Shown: positions 32,767 through 42,612, counted from the stretch's first letter. The stretch: 64,000 nt of DNA from CAZGCA01 sp964524145 (GCA_964524145.1 CAZGCA010000018.1:1-64000), one strand, 5' to 3'. Notes: generated by a model from the sequence alone, not told the origin. Numbers and translations are program-made.

Positions 32767-34224
32767 ATGGTGTCAGTATTGGCGAGAAAGCGGCAGGCGA
32801 TGGTTCGTGAAGAGTCAGGGGAGGCAAGCTCGCGTTCGACGCGAAGGGTGGGGTTGTGCTCTAGGGGGAGTACCGCGCTCTTCAGATCGCGGTTTCTCTG
32901 CGCTTGTGCGCTTTCCACTCTTCTCCTGGTGATACCGCTGTGTGCGTACGCGGAATCGACCGTGGTCACCGAGGAAACCTTTACCGATGTGCTCACCGGC
33001 GCACGCGAACCGACCGATCTCCTGCTAGATCTGCTCGACCTCAACGATGACGGGGTTGTGGGGACGGCGGACCTTGTCACGTTCCTGAAGAACGATTTCT
33101 ATCGCTCGCCCGCTGTGGGTTTTGAGACCAGCACCTCGACCATCGGCGAAGGCGGCGAAACCAGCACAGCGGTCGTCATTAAGTTCAGTAAACCGTTCAC
33201 GGGAACCCTCAACTTCAGCATCGACGCGGAACCGATCGCCGGCAACTACTTTGCAGGGGACGATCCGCCCCGTCGAGCGAGCGCCGTGAAAGATGCCGAC
33301 TACACCGTCGCGGGACCGAATGTGACGTTGGGCAGTCCGGATACTGGTATCATCCCCGGAACCATTACGGTGGCCGGCGCAACGGAAGCCGAGATAGTGT
33401 TAACGAGCATCGACGATACCCTTATCGAGGACATGGAGCGGGTCATCATAGCACTGGAGCCCAGCGGCGAGGACGGCGATTACATTCGCGAGGCGCCGTA
33501 TATCCACACGGTGTTCATCGACGAGAACGATGGCCGCTGGCTGTGCGTGTACACGCTGTTGCCGGAGTCGAGCGATCCGCCGGGTGAAACCGAACCTTTG
33601 ACGCCGGCCCCGATGAGCTTCGAGATGGAGTTTACCCAACTCAACGGGACGTTCGACGACGGGGTAGTGCTCAGTGACGGTCGCGGTTCCATTCCGGAAA
33701 CGACCGGTGAGGGGATACCGGTCGATTTCGGCGGTTCGTCGGCGACACGGTTCGAGGCGGCGTTCTCCGTCGAGACGTCGGCAGAAGACGGGCGGATGGG
33801 CTTTGGCGTGACGCGAACTTTCCAGATGGTGGCGACTGAAACCGGTCAAGGCCATACAGTTCGGCCTCATCAGGTTTTTGCGGGCGAGATCACGGAGACC
33901 ATGATTCCAACCGACGCGGGCAGCCTGGCCGGATTGCAGACAACCAAGCCGGGCCTGTTTGTGCTTTCGCGGCTGCCGGCTGTCCCGGACAACATGGCGG
34001 CGAGAGATCTGGCAATCACGGTGCAGGGCAACGGCAACGTGACGCGCGACCCGGAGGCCCCGTATGTCAACGGCGACTCCGTGACGTTGATAGCGGTACC
34101 CGACCCGGGCTGGGTTTTCACCGGTTGGTCGGGCGACCTGGACGGAGACGCCAGTCCGACCACGATCATGATGGATGGCGACAAAGCTGTAACGGCAACG
34201 TTTGTTGAAGAGAATGGGAGCTAG
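32767..34224 (+). CDS. Secreted protein with EF-hand/half-dockerin, Calx-beta and InlB B-repeat-like domains
   Basis: Up to 485 residues; the start is uncertain (ATG 32767 or ATG 32800, neither with a strong site). A signal peptide (FLCACALSTLLLVIPLCAYA) lies 45 residues in. The mature protein begins with one calcium loop, LLDLNDDGVVGTADLVTFL, like a half dockerin. A Calx-beta domain follows at about 115-255 (STIGEGGETSTAVVIKFSKP ... DDTLIEDMERVIIALE). A middle region is of unknown fold. The C-terminus is a divergent InlB B-repeat (DPEAPYVNGDSVTLIAVPDP, FTGWSGDLDGD). All are extracellular binding modules. First gene of a tight run through 44437; it abuts the next gene (GTG two bases after its stop). 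Confidence 0.75.
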   Translation: MVSVLARKRQAMVREESGEASSRSTRRVGLCSRGSTALFRSRFLCACALSTLLLVIPLCAYAESTVVTEETFTDVLTGAREPTDLLLDLLDLNDDGVVGTADLVTFLKNDFYRSPAVGFETSTSTIGEGGETSTAVVIKFSKPFTGTLNFSIDAEPIAGNYFAGDDPPRRASAVKDADYTVAGPNVTLGSPDTGIIPGTITVAGATEAEIVLTSIDDTLIEDMERVIIALEPSGEDGDYIREAPYIHTVFIDENDGRWLCVYTLLPESSDPPGETEPLTPAPMSFEMEFTQLNGTFDDGVVLSDGRGSIPETTGEGIPVDFGGSSATRFEAAFSVETSAEDGRMGFGVTRTFQMVATETGQGHTVRPHQVFAGEITETMIPTDAGSLAGLQTTKPGLFVLSRLPAVPDNMAARDLAITVQGNGNVTRDPEAPYVNGDSVTLIAVPDPGWVFTGWSGDLDGDASPTTIMMDGDKAVTATFVEENGS

Positions 34225-34225
34225 C

Positions 34226-37200
34226 GTGCAAGCCATGGTAAGACGGGTAGGGTCAGGCAGATCTTCGAAGTCGCTTGGCCTGTTCTGCGCCGGAGTAGCG
34301 CTCGCCCTGCTGTTTGTTGCGCCGGGAGCAGTGGCGCAACTGGGCACGCCCTTGGCTCCCGAATTCACGAACCCGACTGAGTTGAACGCGGCGACGTCTT
34401 TCGGCGGCCATGTCAGTACCGATCCCGAAACCGATCAGGCGATTCCACAGCGAGGCGACATAAAGATCACGTCGTCCTCGTTCGGCCAGCCCTTTTCTGA
34501 GGGCGCTGCGATCGCCGATTTTGGGCTGGTGCTCCGCGAACTTGCCAGCAAACTTCTCTTCTACCAGCCGGGAGCGCCTGCGGATCAGAATGAGCGAGCA
34601 GCGTTCCGGTATCGGCAACGGCTGTTCGGAGTCGACGAGTTCGGGGAGACCCTTGACACGCTGGCGAGCAACGATGCGCCGTCGGCTCAGAACGTTCAGG
34701 ACCGCATTGCGCTGCTTGAAGAGAACCGCGACGCCCTGTTGGAGGAACTGTATGGTCCGGACGAGGCGGCGCAGGTAGACCAAGCTCTTGGTCTGGTCAA
34801 GCAAGCGCTCCTGTACGATCCCACGAACGAGGATTTCCAGAACCTCTGGCTCGACATCGTCTACTATCAAGTCGAGATAGCGCTCATCAAGGCAAAAGCA
34901 AAGATGGCGCGCGGGTACCGGCAGAACATCTTCCCTACCGACCCGTTGCTGCCTGTGATCAGCAACGAGGTCAACCTGTTTGAAGAAGCGCTTGGGATTC
35001 TTGACGGTGCGCTCGATCCCTACTTCGAATACCTCCGGGGAAACATTCTCGGAGAGCCGCTTGAGATTCCGGTTGGCGACTACTTTGCCGGGTCAGCAAA
35101 CGCGCAGGACGACCCGACGTACGGCTTGTTTGTCTTCCGGGAACTGGTTCCCCGCCGCTCGGCCACGTCGGGGTCGCTTATCACACGCGACGGCGGCACG
35201 CTGCCCGTACGGCCTGGCGAAGGCGAGGGGAATGTGGTGGCACCCGCGGGTCTGGCGTTAAGTTCCGCGCGCCACAGCGAGACATTTCAGGTCTTGACGG
35301 ACACTGCCGCGACGACATGGCAGGTGGACGTGGACGAGTTCGAGGATTGGATTGCAGTAATCGACTATGATGGACCCACCACAGGCAACGGCACATTTAC
35401 GGTGGAGGTCGATCCGAACTTCGACGTTGAGCGATCGGCCGCTATCGATGTTACTTTCACCGAAGGAGCAGAGACCGGCACTGTCGCCGTAACGATCATG
35501 CAGGATGCTCAAGGCGAACCTGCGGACGGCCTCCTCTCGGTGACGCCCCTCTCGGTGGCACTGAGCCCGGACGGCGGGATAGTAACGCTGGATATCACGA
35601 AGACGGATTCGGACGGGGATCCCGTTTCCTGGACCGTCTCCATCGAGGTGGGCGACGACTGGCTGCAGCCGAGTGCCGGCAGCGAGCAAGGCATTGACGA
35701 CGCCGTGATCGAACTGGCGTTCGAGGAAAACAGCGGCGCGGTCGGCCGGCTCGCGGCCGTTCGAATCCAGGCCTTTGACGCGACCGGCGATCCCGCGGGC
35801 ATACCGATCACGGTGGAAGCGACACAGCCGCCGCCCCAACCGGAGTCGGTGCTCTACGCGGGATTCAAAGACTACATACTCGTGTTCGAAGTGCTTAAGG
35901 AACAGGCGCGCGCCGCCAGCGAGCTGGTCCACCGGTACGCTCTGCGCGGCGGCCGCGAGGATCTCGTGAACGCCCAAGAGGCGGTTCGCAGCATCCTCGG
36001 TCCGAGGTGCGTTGAGGGCGATCTGTTGACGAGCATTCTGGACTGGCGCAGCAACTCGAGCGGCGCCACCGGCGCGGCCCGGGACCGCCTCTATTGCGCG
36101 TACAACGGCTGGCATACGGCACGGCAAGCGCTTCTGGCCAAAGACCAGTTCATCAAGGGCGAGCGGAACCTGCTGGGATTCGATCCCGAGTTCCTGATGC
36201 TCGTGCAGCGGTTCGAGCGGGTCAGCGGCGACATATTCGACTCGTTCGACGCGCTGGTAGCGTTCAACTATGACACCCCCTCGGACGTGAGCCCCCTGAA
36301 GTTCGCCGCGAAGAAGCTCGAAGATGCCCGGGACAGCTTCTTCAACTACCGCGAGAGTCTCGACACGCTCAAAGAGCAGTTCCGCACGCAGAACCTGGAC
36401 GTCCGGGACCGGCTCCGCGAGCTCACCGGGGTGGACCCGGGCCAGGACATAGACAACCCGCCGGCTTCGTACGTCGATTTTGACAGGAATCCGAACGGCA
36501 AACTCGCACAGCAGTTGGGCAACATTGCGCTCGCCCAGACGCGAGTAGACATCGGTAACGCCGAAACCGACGTGTTGAAGAAGCAGATCTCGAACGAGGC
36601 TGCCATCCGCGACAAGGAACAGGGTGTTGCGGAAGACGTACGCGGTATTATCACCGACTACGGCGCGAAACAAGGTGACCTCGAATACGAGATCGGGCAG
36701 GTCGAAGGCTGGCAGAGAGTTGGGGACAACGCCGCTGAAGGGATTCAAGCGGTGTCAGACGCGGCGATCACCATCGCGACGGGCAACGCGCTCGGCGGTC
36801 TCGGTGTCGGGGCAAGCATAGGTGCAATCGCGGTCGGCTATGTCGGTAACGCCACAGCCCAGTATTTCCTGGAAGAAGAGAAGGGAGAACTGCGCCGCAG
36901 CAAGGAGGAGTACGCGGCACAGGAGCAGGCGAAGATAAGGATGAAAGAAGCGGCACTTCAGGAGTATATTCGCGACCGCACGCTCAAGGAACTGAGCGCG
37001 CAGATGCGTGTGGCCGACCTGCAGGGTATCGAGGCGTTGCAGGTCAAGGGGCAGGAAGAGGGCCGTCGGCTACTGCTGCTCACCGAGAAACAGGCGCTCG
37101 AACAGAGGATGCGTGAGAACAACGAGGCGTTGGTGGACCGGCTGTTCGCCGATCCGCTGTACCGGACCATGTACCAGGCCGATACGGCGGAGGCGCAGCG

Positions 37201-38128
37201 CGCGTTCGAGGAAGCGCAGGATTGGGTGTTCTTCATGGTGCGCGCCCTCGAGTACAAATGGAACACGCCCTTCTTCTACAGTTACGGTGGCAAAGATTAT
37301 TCCTTGCAGTCGGTATTCAGCGCGCGCAACGCGGAGGAACTCGAAGAGTTCGTGGCGGCCATGATCAGTTATGACGGGCTGTTGCAGGCGTCGGGACGCG
37401 GCGATATGCGCCGGGACGTGGTCTCGTTTGTCGAGGACATTCTCGGTTTGGACCGGTTTGACCTCGACGGGACCCCGGTGCTCTACAAGGACCCGCAGAA
37501 CACGCAAAATGAAGTCGACGCCGGCACGCTGCTCCGGCGCTACCTCAAAGGTCGCACGTCGGACGACGGCATCATCGAACTGCACTTCAGCACCGCGAAG
37601 TTCATGGGCGACACGTTCTTCCGCGGCCCGACATACAACGACTCGGGCACCCTGATCGATCGCGGCCTGTACCTGGACAAGATCGTGTCGATGCAGATCA
37701 ACCTTGTCGGCAACCCTCCGGAAGGCGCACTGCCTTCCGTTCCCGGGACATTGACATACGCCGGCTCGAGCTTCATTCGCAACCAGTATGTGGGAACCCG
37801 CGCCGAGGCGGACCGCATCGTGGGCGAGTTCACCACGTACCCGACGCGGTTCTGGTACTTCGACCCGGGCAGCCCGGACCTGGGCGTCGAGCAGGGGTGG
37901 AAGTACCGCGACGGCCAGCAGGCGAGCGTCGCGCTGAACCTCTCCGGTCCGACAGAGCCCGACGAGGATCAGAACCTGATCACGGTATTCAAGGAACGGA
38001 GCGTAGCCACGAGCGACTGGACCCTGGTCATATACACCCGGAACGCGCGCGGGGATACGCTGCTTGAAGTTGACTGGCTGGACGACATTGGAATTGTGTT
38101 TGAACATACTGCAAAGGACCGCCCGTAG
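34226..38128 (+). CDS. Secreted 1300-residue protein resembling the channel and TcB-binding end of Tc toxin A subunits
   Basis: The GTG at 34226 is 5 nt after GGGAG; in-frame ATGs at 34214 and 34235 are alternatives. A signal peptide (LGLFCAGVALALLFVAPGAVA) is clear. Residues about 60-330 are mostly helical. Two BACON-like beta domains follow (about 342-533). Then comes a long helical part with coiled coils (about 635-832 and 875-1005) on either side of a Gly/Ala-rich hydrophobic stretch (845-873: ITIATGNALGGLGVGASIGA). After LFADPLYRTMYQADTAEAQ and YKWNTPFFYSY a strand-rich C-terminal domain (about 1110-1300) contains IIELHFSTAKFMGDTFFRGP and LYLDKIVSMQINLVGN. Helical pore hairpin, then a beta domain with 'K-I-x-x-I-x-x-x-L', is the order in TcA C-termini. 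This is resemblance by eye and not proven homology; alternatives are a phage-tail-like or surface scaffold protein. Confidence 0.6.
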   Translation: MQAMVRRVGSGRSSKSLGLFCAGVALALLFVAPGAVAQLGTPLAPEFTNPTELNAATSFGGHVSTDPETDQAIPQRGDIKITSSSFGQPFSEGAAIADFGLVLRELASKLLFYQPGAPADQNERAAFRYRQRLFGVDEFGETLDTLASNDAPSAQNVQDRIALLEENRDALLEELYGPDEAAQVDQALGLVKQALLYDPTNEDFQNLWLDIVYYQVEIALIKAKAKMARGYRQNIFPTDPLLPVISNEVNLFEEALGILDGALDPYFEYLRGNILGEPLEIPVGDYFAGSANAQDDPTYGLFVFRELVPRRSATSGSLITRDGGTLPVRPGEGEGNVVAPAGLALSSARHSETFQVLTDTAATTWQVDVDEFEDWIAVIDYDGPTTGNGTFTVEVDPNFDVERSAAIDVTFTEGAETGTVAVTIMQDAQGEPADGLLSVTPLSVALSPDGGIVTLDITKTDSDGDPVSWTVSIEVGDDWLQPSAGSEQGIDDAVIELAFEENSGAVGRLAAVRIQAFDATGDPAGIPITVEATQPPPQPESVLYAGFKDYILVFEVLKEQARAASELVHRYALRGGREDLVNAQEAVRSILGPRCVEGDLLTSILDWRSNSSGATGAARDRLYCAYNGWHTARQALLAKDQFIKGERNLLGFDPEFLMLVQRFERVSGDIFDSFDALVAFNYDTPSDVSPLKFAAKKLEDARDSFFNYRESLDTLKEQFRTQNLDVRDRLRELTGVDPGQDIDNPPASYVDFDRNPNGKLAQQLGNIALAQTRVDIGNAETDVLKKQISNEAAIRDKEQGVAEDVRGIITDYGAKQGDLEYEIGQVEGWQRVGDNAAEGIQAVSDAAITIATGNALGGLGVGASIGAIAVGYVGNATAQYFLEEEKGELRRSKEEYAAQEQAKIRMKEAALQEYIRDRTLKELSAQMRVADLQGIEALQVKGQEEGRRLLLLTEKQALEQRMRENNEALVDRLFADPLYRTMYQADTAEAQRAFEEAQDWVFFMVRALEYKWNTPFFYSYGGKDYSLQSVFSARNAEELEEFVAAMISYDGLLQASGRGDMRRDVVSFVEDILGLDRFDLDGTPVLYKDPQNTQNEVDAGTLLRRYLKGRTSDDGIIELHFSTAKFMGDTFFRGPTYNDSGTLIDRGLYLDKIVSMQINLVGNPPEGALPSVPGTLTYAGSSFIRNQYVGTRAEADRIVGEFTTYPTRFWYFDPGSPDLGVEQGWKYRDGQQASVALNLSGPTEPDEDQNLITVFKERSVATSDWTLVIYTRNARGDTLLEVDWLDDIGIVFEHTAKDRP

Positions 38129-38138
38129 GGAAAGACTT

Positions 38139-39314
38139 ATGGTAAGCATACGCCATATCGGCCTGAGACTGGTACTCGCCGGCGCGTTCGTGCTGACGTG
38201 CCTGACGGCGTTTGCACAGGACGGCGGGACCGTTGTGCCCAAGAGGGTTGGGTACCAGGGCACGACCGATCTGAGCGACGGCGCGTACGATCTGACGTTT
38301 GAACTGTACGATACGGCGGACCCGTCGGAAACCACGCCTCTGTGGCGCAAGACGATCGAGAACGTGCAAGTCGTCGAAGGCCGGTTCGTCGTGGTGCTTG
38401 AAGGTGTCTCGGAACAAGACGGCACGGAACCACCTGAGATCGGCGAGGCCATAGCCGAGGCGCAGGATGTGGAAGAACTCTATCTCGAAATCTCTGAGGG
38501 GGGTACGACGCTGGGTCCCCGGCGACGGTTGGCCAGCGCGCCCTACGCCGTGGTGGCGGAGCAGTTCGCGGGTCCGGGCGACGCTGAAGCGGACCCTGCA
38601 TGGAGCGTGCTGCCACGGGTGGCGACTTTGCGCCATGCAGGCCCGTTGACACCCGGCATTTCTGTCCCTTCAGACCCGGACACGACCCTCAACGGTTTCC
38701 TCCTGGAGCCGACGTCGCTTCTGAGAATCACGTTCCAGATGGATGCCGGGTTGTCGGTTGCGGTACACATTTCGGTTACGGTGGACGGCGAGCCCTGGCC
38801 TCTACCGTCGGTCAGCTCGACATTGATCCAACCTGGGAAACACGCATTTTGCCAATGGCTTGTCGGCCCCACAGGTGGGGAGTTGCCGGCCGACGTCGAT
38901 GTCGCCATAGCAAGGCTTTACGGCGAAGGAGACTCCAACTCCATCCTTACGCTGGAAGAGATCCCCATGCTGCCGGACGAACTGGATGAATTCCGGGCCG
39001 TTCCTCCCGAGGCCGATTTCACCGCCGACATAGTCCGGGGCTCCTGGCCCTTAACGGTAAGATTCAAGGATCTGTCCGATCCCGGTTCAATGCCTATTCT
39101 CTCCTGGTCGTGGGATTTCGGTGACGACCTCGTGCCCGACCCCGTGAGGGGCGAGCCGACGAGCATCAGCGTCGAGCAGAATCCTGAACACCTTTACAGC
39201 AGGACCGAGACGTTGCCGAGAAGCTACGATGTCAGGTTAACGGTGGTCACTGAGGATGGCGAGGACACGATCGTGAAAGAGGACTTCATCACGGTGGAGG
39301 CCCTTAAGAGATGA
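38139..39314 (+). CDS. Secreted surface protein with FQGRL-type N-terminal module and PKD domain
   Basis: 391 residues from the ATG at 38139, ten nt after the previous stop. A signal peptide (LRLVLAGAFVLTCLTAFAQ) is present. The N-terminal module (VPKRVGYQGTTDLSDGAYDL, LYLEISEG, PRRRLASAPYAVVAEQF) is the beta-domain common at the start of tail-fibre-like and endosialidase-chaperone proteins of environmental bacteria (NYQGRL...PRQRLTSVPYA). A second beta-domain ends in ILTLEEIP. The C-terminus (PPEADFTADI ... SWSWDFGDDL ... YDVRLTVV) is a PKD domain. It is first of three tandem paralogues that share the first two domains. Probably a secreted or surface adhesin-like component of the operon. Confidence 0.7.
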   Translation: MVSIRHIGLRLVLAGAFVLTCLTAFAQDGGTVVPKRVGYQGTTDLSDGAYDLTFELYDTADPSETTPLWRKTIENVQVVEGRFVVVLEGVSEQDGTEPPEIGEAIAEAQDVEELYLEISEGGTTLGPRRRLASAPYAVVAEQFAGPGDAEADPAWSVLPRVATLRHAGPLTPGISVPSDPDTTLNGFLLEPTSLLRITFQMDAGLSVAVHISVTVDGEPWPLPSVSSTLIQPGKHAFCQWLVGPTGGELPADVDVAIARLYGEGDSNSILTLEEIPMLPDELDEFRAVPPEADFTADIVRGSWPLTVRFKDLSDPGSMPILSWSWDFGDDLVPDPVRGEPTSISVEQNPEHLYSRTETLPRSYDVRLTVVTEDGEDTIVKEDFITVEALKR

Positions 39315-40318
39315 CCCGAATGGCAAAAGACAGTCCGCGCCCACGTGTGTTCCTGCGCGAGAGGCGTGCGACGACCCGATGGGCAACGGTAGCGGTCGCG
39401 TTGCTGCTCCTGGGATGCGGCACGGCATGGGGTTCCCCGCTGCTCATCAACTACGAGGGCACTCTGGACGACCCGGGCCTCGCTCCCATCGCCACCGTGG
39501 ACCTCGAGTTCCGCCTGTGGCCGAACGCCGTGCACGCCGAAGACGAAGATGAAGAGTTGCTCTGGGGCAAGCGCTACCAGGCCCGCGTCGAAGACGGGCG
39601 GTTTAACGTTGTGATCGGCAGTGCGGGCCTTCCGGACAGAGTACGCGATTTCTATCATAGCCCGCCGCGCAACCCGAAATACGACGCACTCGACCTGGCG
39701 CTGGCGCAGGGCCCGTGCTACGTTGGTATCACCGTTATCAAAGAAGGCGGACAAGGGTTGGGAGAGGAACTCGAACCCCGGCAGGCGTTCTTGAGCGTTC
39801 CCCACGCCGTATCGGCCGAACGCGTAATCGGGATTGCCGAGATCGAGGAGGAGGAACCGTCGGATCCCGAGTCGCGGTTCGCATTCAGCACGGGTGGTGA
39901 GGCAGTTGTCGTGGATATGAATGCTACAGAACGTGTTGCGGCCCGCGTAGCGCAGTTCCCGGTCCGTGCCGGAGCGATGGTGAAGATCAGCTACCGTGCG
40001 ACGGTCCGCGGACTCGGCAGCGGCAAGCTGGTGTTCCGATCGAGAACGGGTTTCATCGAGCACGACCTGTGGGAGGCGCGTGTGGTTGTCGAGGGGATGG
40101 TAGGATATCCCTGGGAAGCCACGACTGCCGTCTCGCCAAACGTAGTCTACTGCGAATGGGTGGGCGACGTGGGCGGAGGGGCTGAGACCCCGTTGGATGT
40201 GTTCGTCGAGCTGAGACACGAGTCTGGCATGCTCGCCATAGAACCGGGCATGGATAACCAGCTTCTTATTGTGGAAGAGGTGTTGAACGCTACAGAAGAA
40301 ATAAGGGTGTCACCTTGA
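39311..40318 (+). CDS. Second paralogue of the FQGRL-module surface protein, probable lipoprotein
   Basis: 335 residues; the ATG overlaps the previous TGA (ATGA), so it is translationally coupled. The leader VALLLLGCGTAWG contains a lipobox LLGC, suggesting outer-membrane lipidation. SPLLINYEGTLDD, VDLEFRLWP, RVEDGRFNVVIG and PRQAFLSVPHAVSAERV repeat the N-terminal module of its neighbours. The second domain (VAARVAQFPVRAGAMVKISY ... QLLIVEEV) matches the corresponding part of the 765-residue paralogue (REFPVRTGALLRAAF-like). No PKD domain is present, so it is the shortest of the three. The next gene starts at or within its stop codon. Confidence 0.7.
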   Translation: MTRMAKDSPRPRVFLRERRATTRWATVAVALLLLGCGTAWGSPLLINYEGTLDDPGLAPIATVDLEFRLWPNAVHAEDEDEELLWGKRYQARVEDGRFNVVIGSAGLPDRVRDFYHSPPRNPKYDALDLALAQGPCYVGITVIKEGGQGLGEELEPRQAFLSVPHAVSAERVIGIAEIEEEEPSDPESRFAFSTGGEAVVVDMNATERVAARVAQFPVRAGAMVKISYRATVRGLGSGKLVFRSRTGFIEHDLWEARVVVEGMVGYPWEATTAVSPNVVYCEWVGDVGGGAETPLDVFVELRHESGMLAIEPGMDNQLLIVEEVLNATEEIRVSP

Positions 40319-40323
40319 ACGGG

Positions 40324-42612
40324 ATGAACAGGCGGATGAGTACGCGCAGCGTTGAGACTTCATGTTGGAAGGGAAGTCGTATGCTTGCGCTCATCATGCT
40401 CCTGGCGGCGGGATGTGTGGTCCTTACGTCCGGGAACAGTGCCGCCGAGGTTATAAACTTCCAGGGCAGGTTGCTCGAGCCTTACAACCCGGGCGGCACG
40501 TACATCGTGGCGTTCCGTTTGTGGAACAGGCCGTTGCCGGGAGCCCCCGGTGAGCAGCTTATCTGGGCACGCGCGTATGAGGTTACGCTGGACAACGGCT
40601 ATTTCAACGTGCTTCCGGGCGAGCCGGGATATGACGGTCCGGTTGAGATAAGTCAGACGGCGATTACCGGCGGATTAACGCCGAAGACCAACGATCTCGG
40701 TAAGGCCTTGATGACGAACGAGACCTTTCTCGGCGTGGCCGTCCTGACCGACGGCACCGGGGAGGCCTTGGATCCGGGCGATGTCAAGGAGATCTACCCG
40801 CGGCGCCAACTGTTGAGCGCGCCGTACGCGTTGTATACGGACAACGCTAATGTGTTTGGGACGAGCGAACAGGAAGAGCCACCCGAGCCGATCCCTTCCC
40901 GCTACAAGCATATTATGGGACGTACGGGAACCACGGCGTACACCACGCCCGAGGGGCCGTCGGTGATTATCGCGGAGATCCGGGACTTCCCGGTCCGCAC
41001 CGGCGCTCTCCTGCGAGCAGCCTTCAATACACAGCTTCTGTTCGATCTCGATCCGTTCCTCAGCCCCGTCGAGTACCCGCCGTCGCGGGCACGGGTCACC
41101 ATGGACATCCTGGTAGGCGGACGCTCGCTCGACAAGACCCGCGTCGAACAGGTCCTCCCTGTACGGTATACGTACCTCGGTATGCCGGAGGAAGATGGAA
41201 GAATCCTGCCGGTCCATCTGAACTGGGTGGGTCGAGTGGACCCGGCCCTGGTGGGGCTTGAACCCGACGAGAACGCTGAGGAGACGCTGGTTACCATCGA
41301 GATACGACTGTCCATGGCCGACGCGCTTGAGCATGTTGACCGTCACATAGAGGCCCGGCAGCAATTCTCTACATCCTCAATCTTTTCGACGGCACGTTTC
41401 TCATGTACGCTTGGCTTGAGCCATACACCCGACGTGACTATTGACAGCTATACCGTTCCCGTGCAGCGCGGGAGTGCGCTTGTCTGGGACCCGACGATCG
41501 TATGGGGTCTACAACTCCCCGATTCTTACATGATGTATGTTGAAATGGTTAACGATTATTTTCAGCAGCCACTGCCGTACGGCGGGTACAGGTACGTGAC
41601 TCGTTGGACGTTCGAACTCCTGAACGCAATGGGGGAGGCAGAGATAGACCCCGGCTCTTCGGTGCCTGCCCGCTACAACTACACTCCGGTGGTAGTCGAT
41701 GACCTGGTGCAGAGTTTCGATATCGACCCGAGCTGGGCGCTGGGATCAATTCTCGAGTGCGATGTGGGCGTCTCGTTCAGTGACTGGTGGGGGACGTACA
41801 AAGCCCTCAAGTATCCACGATCCTTTTTCACCGATCCCGTGCCCATCTTCCCTTACAGTGAGATTTTGCATGCGCCAAGTGTCATTCGCTTCAAAGTGGT
41901 TGAGAACCTCGATTCTGTGCGGGTGGCCGACGTGAGCAAGCAGCGCCTCTTTGTCGAGGAGATATTGCCGGAACGGAACGCGTTGCCGCTGGACGTTCTC
42001 ACCGTGTCCGCGTCCCAGGAACCGGGGACAAACACGGTTGTTCTTTCAGACGAGACTCCATACAACTCGCTTGAGATCACGGGAATCCAGCGCGAGTGGA
42101 GTTTCGGGGACGGCAGCTCGGTGGTTACCATCGGTCCGGAGCCGTATCCGGGAACACGAACGGTTGCGCACACGTACGAGCCGGGCGTGTATTACGCCAC
42201 GCTCACGGTCACGACCGGCACGCTGAACGAAGCCGGCACCGGGTTTGAAGGGAACGCGTCGACCTCCGAGACAACGCACCGCGTGGTGTCACGCCATGAG
42301 GCTTTTAATGTGTCGATGGACTGTGCCGTCGAGAGTTTCCATGCAAGCTTCTGGGATTACACAGACTATCCGTATACAATACAGTACATCAAACGCAACT
42401 GGATGCTCGACGACGTCTTTATTCCCGCAGAGATCGAGGCGTGGCCCGGCAATCCGTACGCGCCGTTCGCGGAAGGTTCCTATGCCTTTTTTGACAGGTT
42501 TCCCGTGGGGCTGGCAGTCGCCACATATTTCAAAGATCCGATTACCGACGAATTCGTGTACGACTCGTGGGGTACATGCACAAGACTGTGGTCGTATGGT
42601 GGATTCTTTTAG
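40324..42612 (+). CDS. Third, largest FQGRL-module surface protein with PKD domain
   Basis: About 762 residues from the ATG at 40324; a TTG at 40315 overlapping the previous stop and an ATG at 40381 after GGAAGGGAAG are alternatives. The leader (ALIMLLAAGCVVLTSGNSAA) may be cut by signal peptidase I or, at AAGC, be lipidated. EVINFQGRLLEPYNPGGTYI and PRRQLLSAPYALYTDNA define the shared N-terminal module. IRDFPVRTGALLRAAFNTQL begins the shared second domain. Further beta domains follow. A PKD-like unit (REWSFGDGSS ... HTYEPGVYYATLTVT) lies near residue 590-650. The C-terminal 100 residues are rich in aromatic residues. Function unknown; part of the surface operon. Confidence 0.7.
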   Translation: MNRRMSTRSVETSCWKGSRMLALIMLLAAGCVVLTSGNSAAEVINFQGRLLEPYNPGGTYIVAFRLWNRPLPGAPGEQLIWARAYEVTLDNGYFNVLPGEPGYDGPVEISQTAITGGLTPKTNDLGKALMTNETFLGVAVLTDGTGEALDPGDVKEIYPRRQLLSAPYALYTDNANVFGTSEQEEPPEPIPSRYKHIMGRTGTTAYTTPEGPSVIIAEIRDFPVRTGALLRAAFNTQLLFDLDPFLSPVEYPPSRARVTMDILVGGRSLDKTRVEQVLPVRYTYLGMPEEDGRILPVHLNWVGRVDPALVGLEPDENAEETLVTIEIRLSMADALEHVDRHIEARQQFSTSSIFSTARFSCTLGLSHTPDVTIDSYTVPVQRGSALVWDPTIVWGLQLPDSYMMYVEMVNDYFQQPLPYGGYRYVTRWTFELLNAMGEAEIDPGSSVPARYNYTPVVVDDLVQSFDIDPSWALGSILECDVGVSFSDWWGTYKALKYPRSFFTDPVPIFPYSEILHAPSVIRFKVVENLDSVRVADVSKQRLFVEEILPERNALPLDVLTVSASQEPGTNTVVLSDETPYNSLEITGIQREWSFGDGSSVVTIGPEPYPGTRTVAHTYEPGVYYATLTVTTGTLNEAGTGFEGNASTSETTHRVVSRHEAFNVSMDCAVESFHASFWDYTDYPYTIQYIKRNWMLDDVFIPAEIEAWPGNPYAPFAEGSYAFFDRFPVGLAVATYFKDPITDEFVYDSWGTCTRLWSYGGFF

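Noticed and set aside
35258..36748. A 496-residue minus-strand frame (and 37070-38452, 460 residues)
   Set aside because: Both lie antisense to the TcA-like gene and arise from its GC-rich codon use; no family or ribosome binding site.
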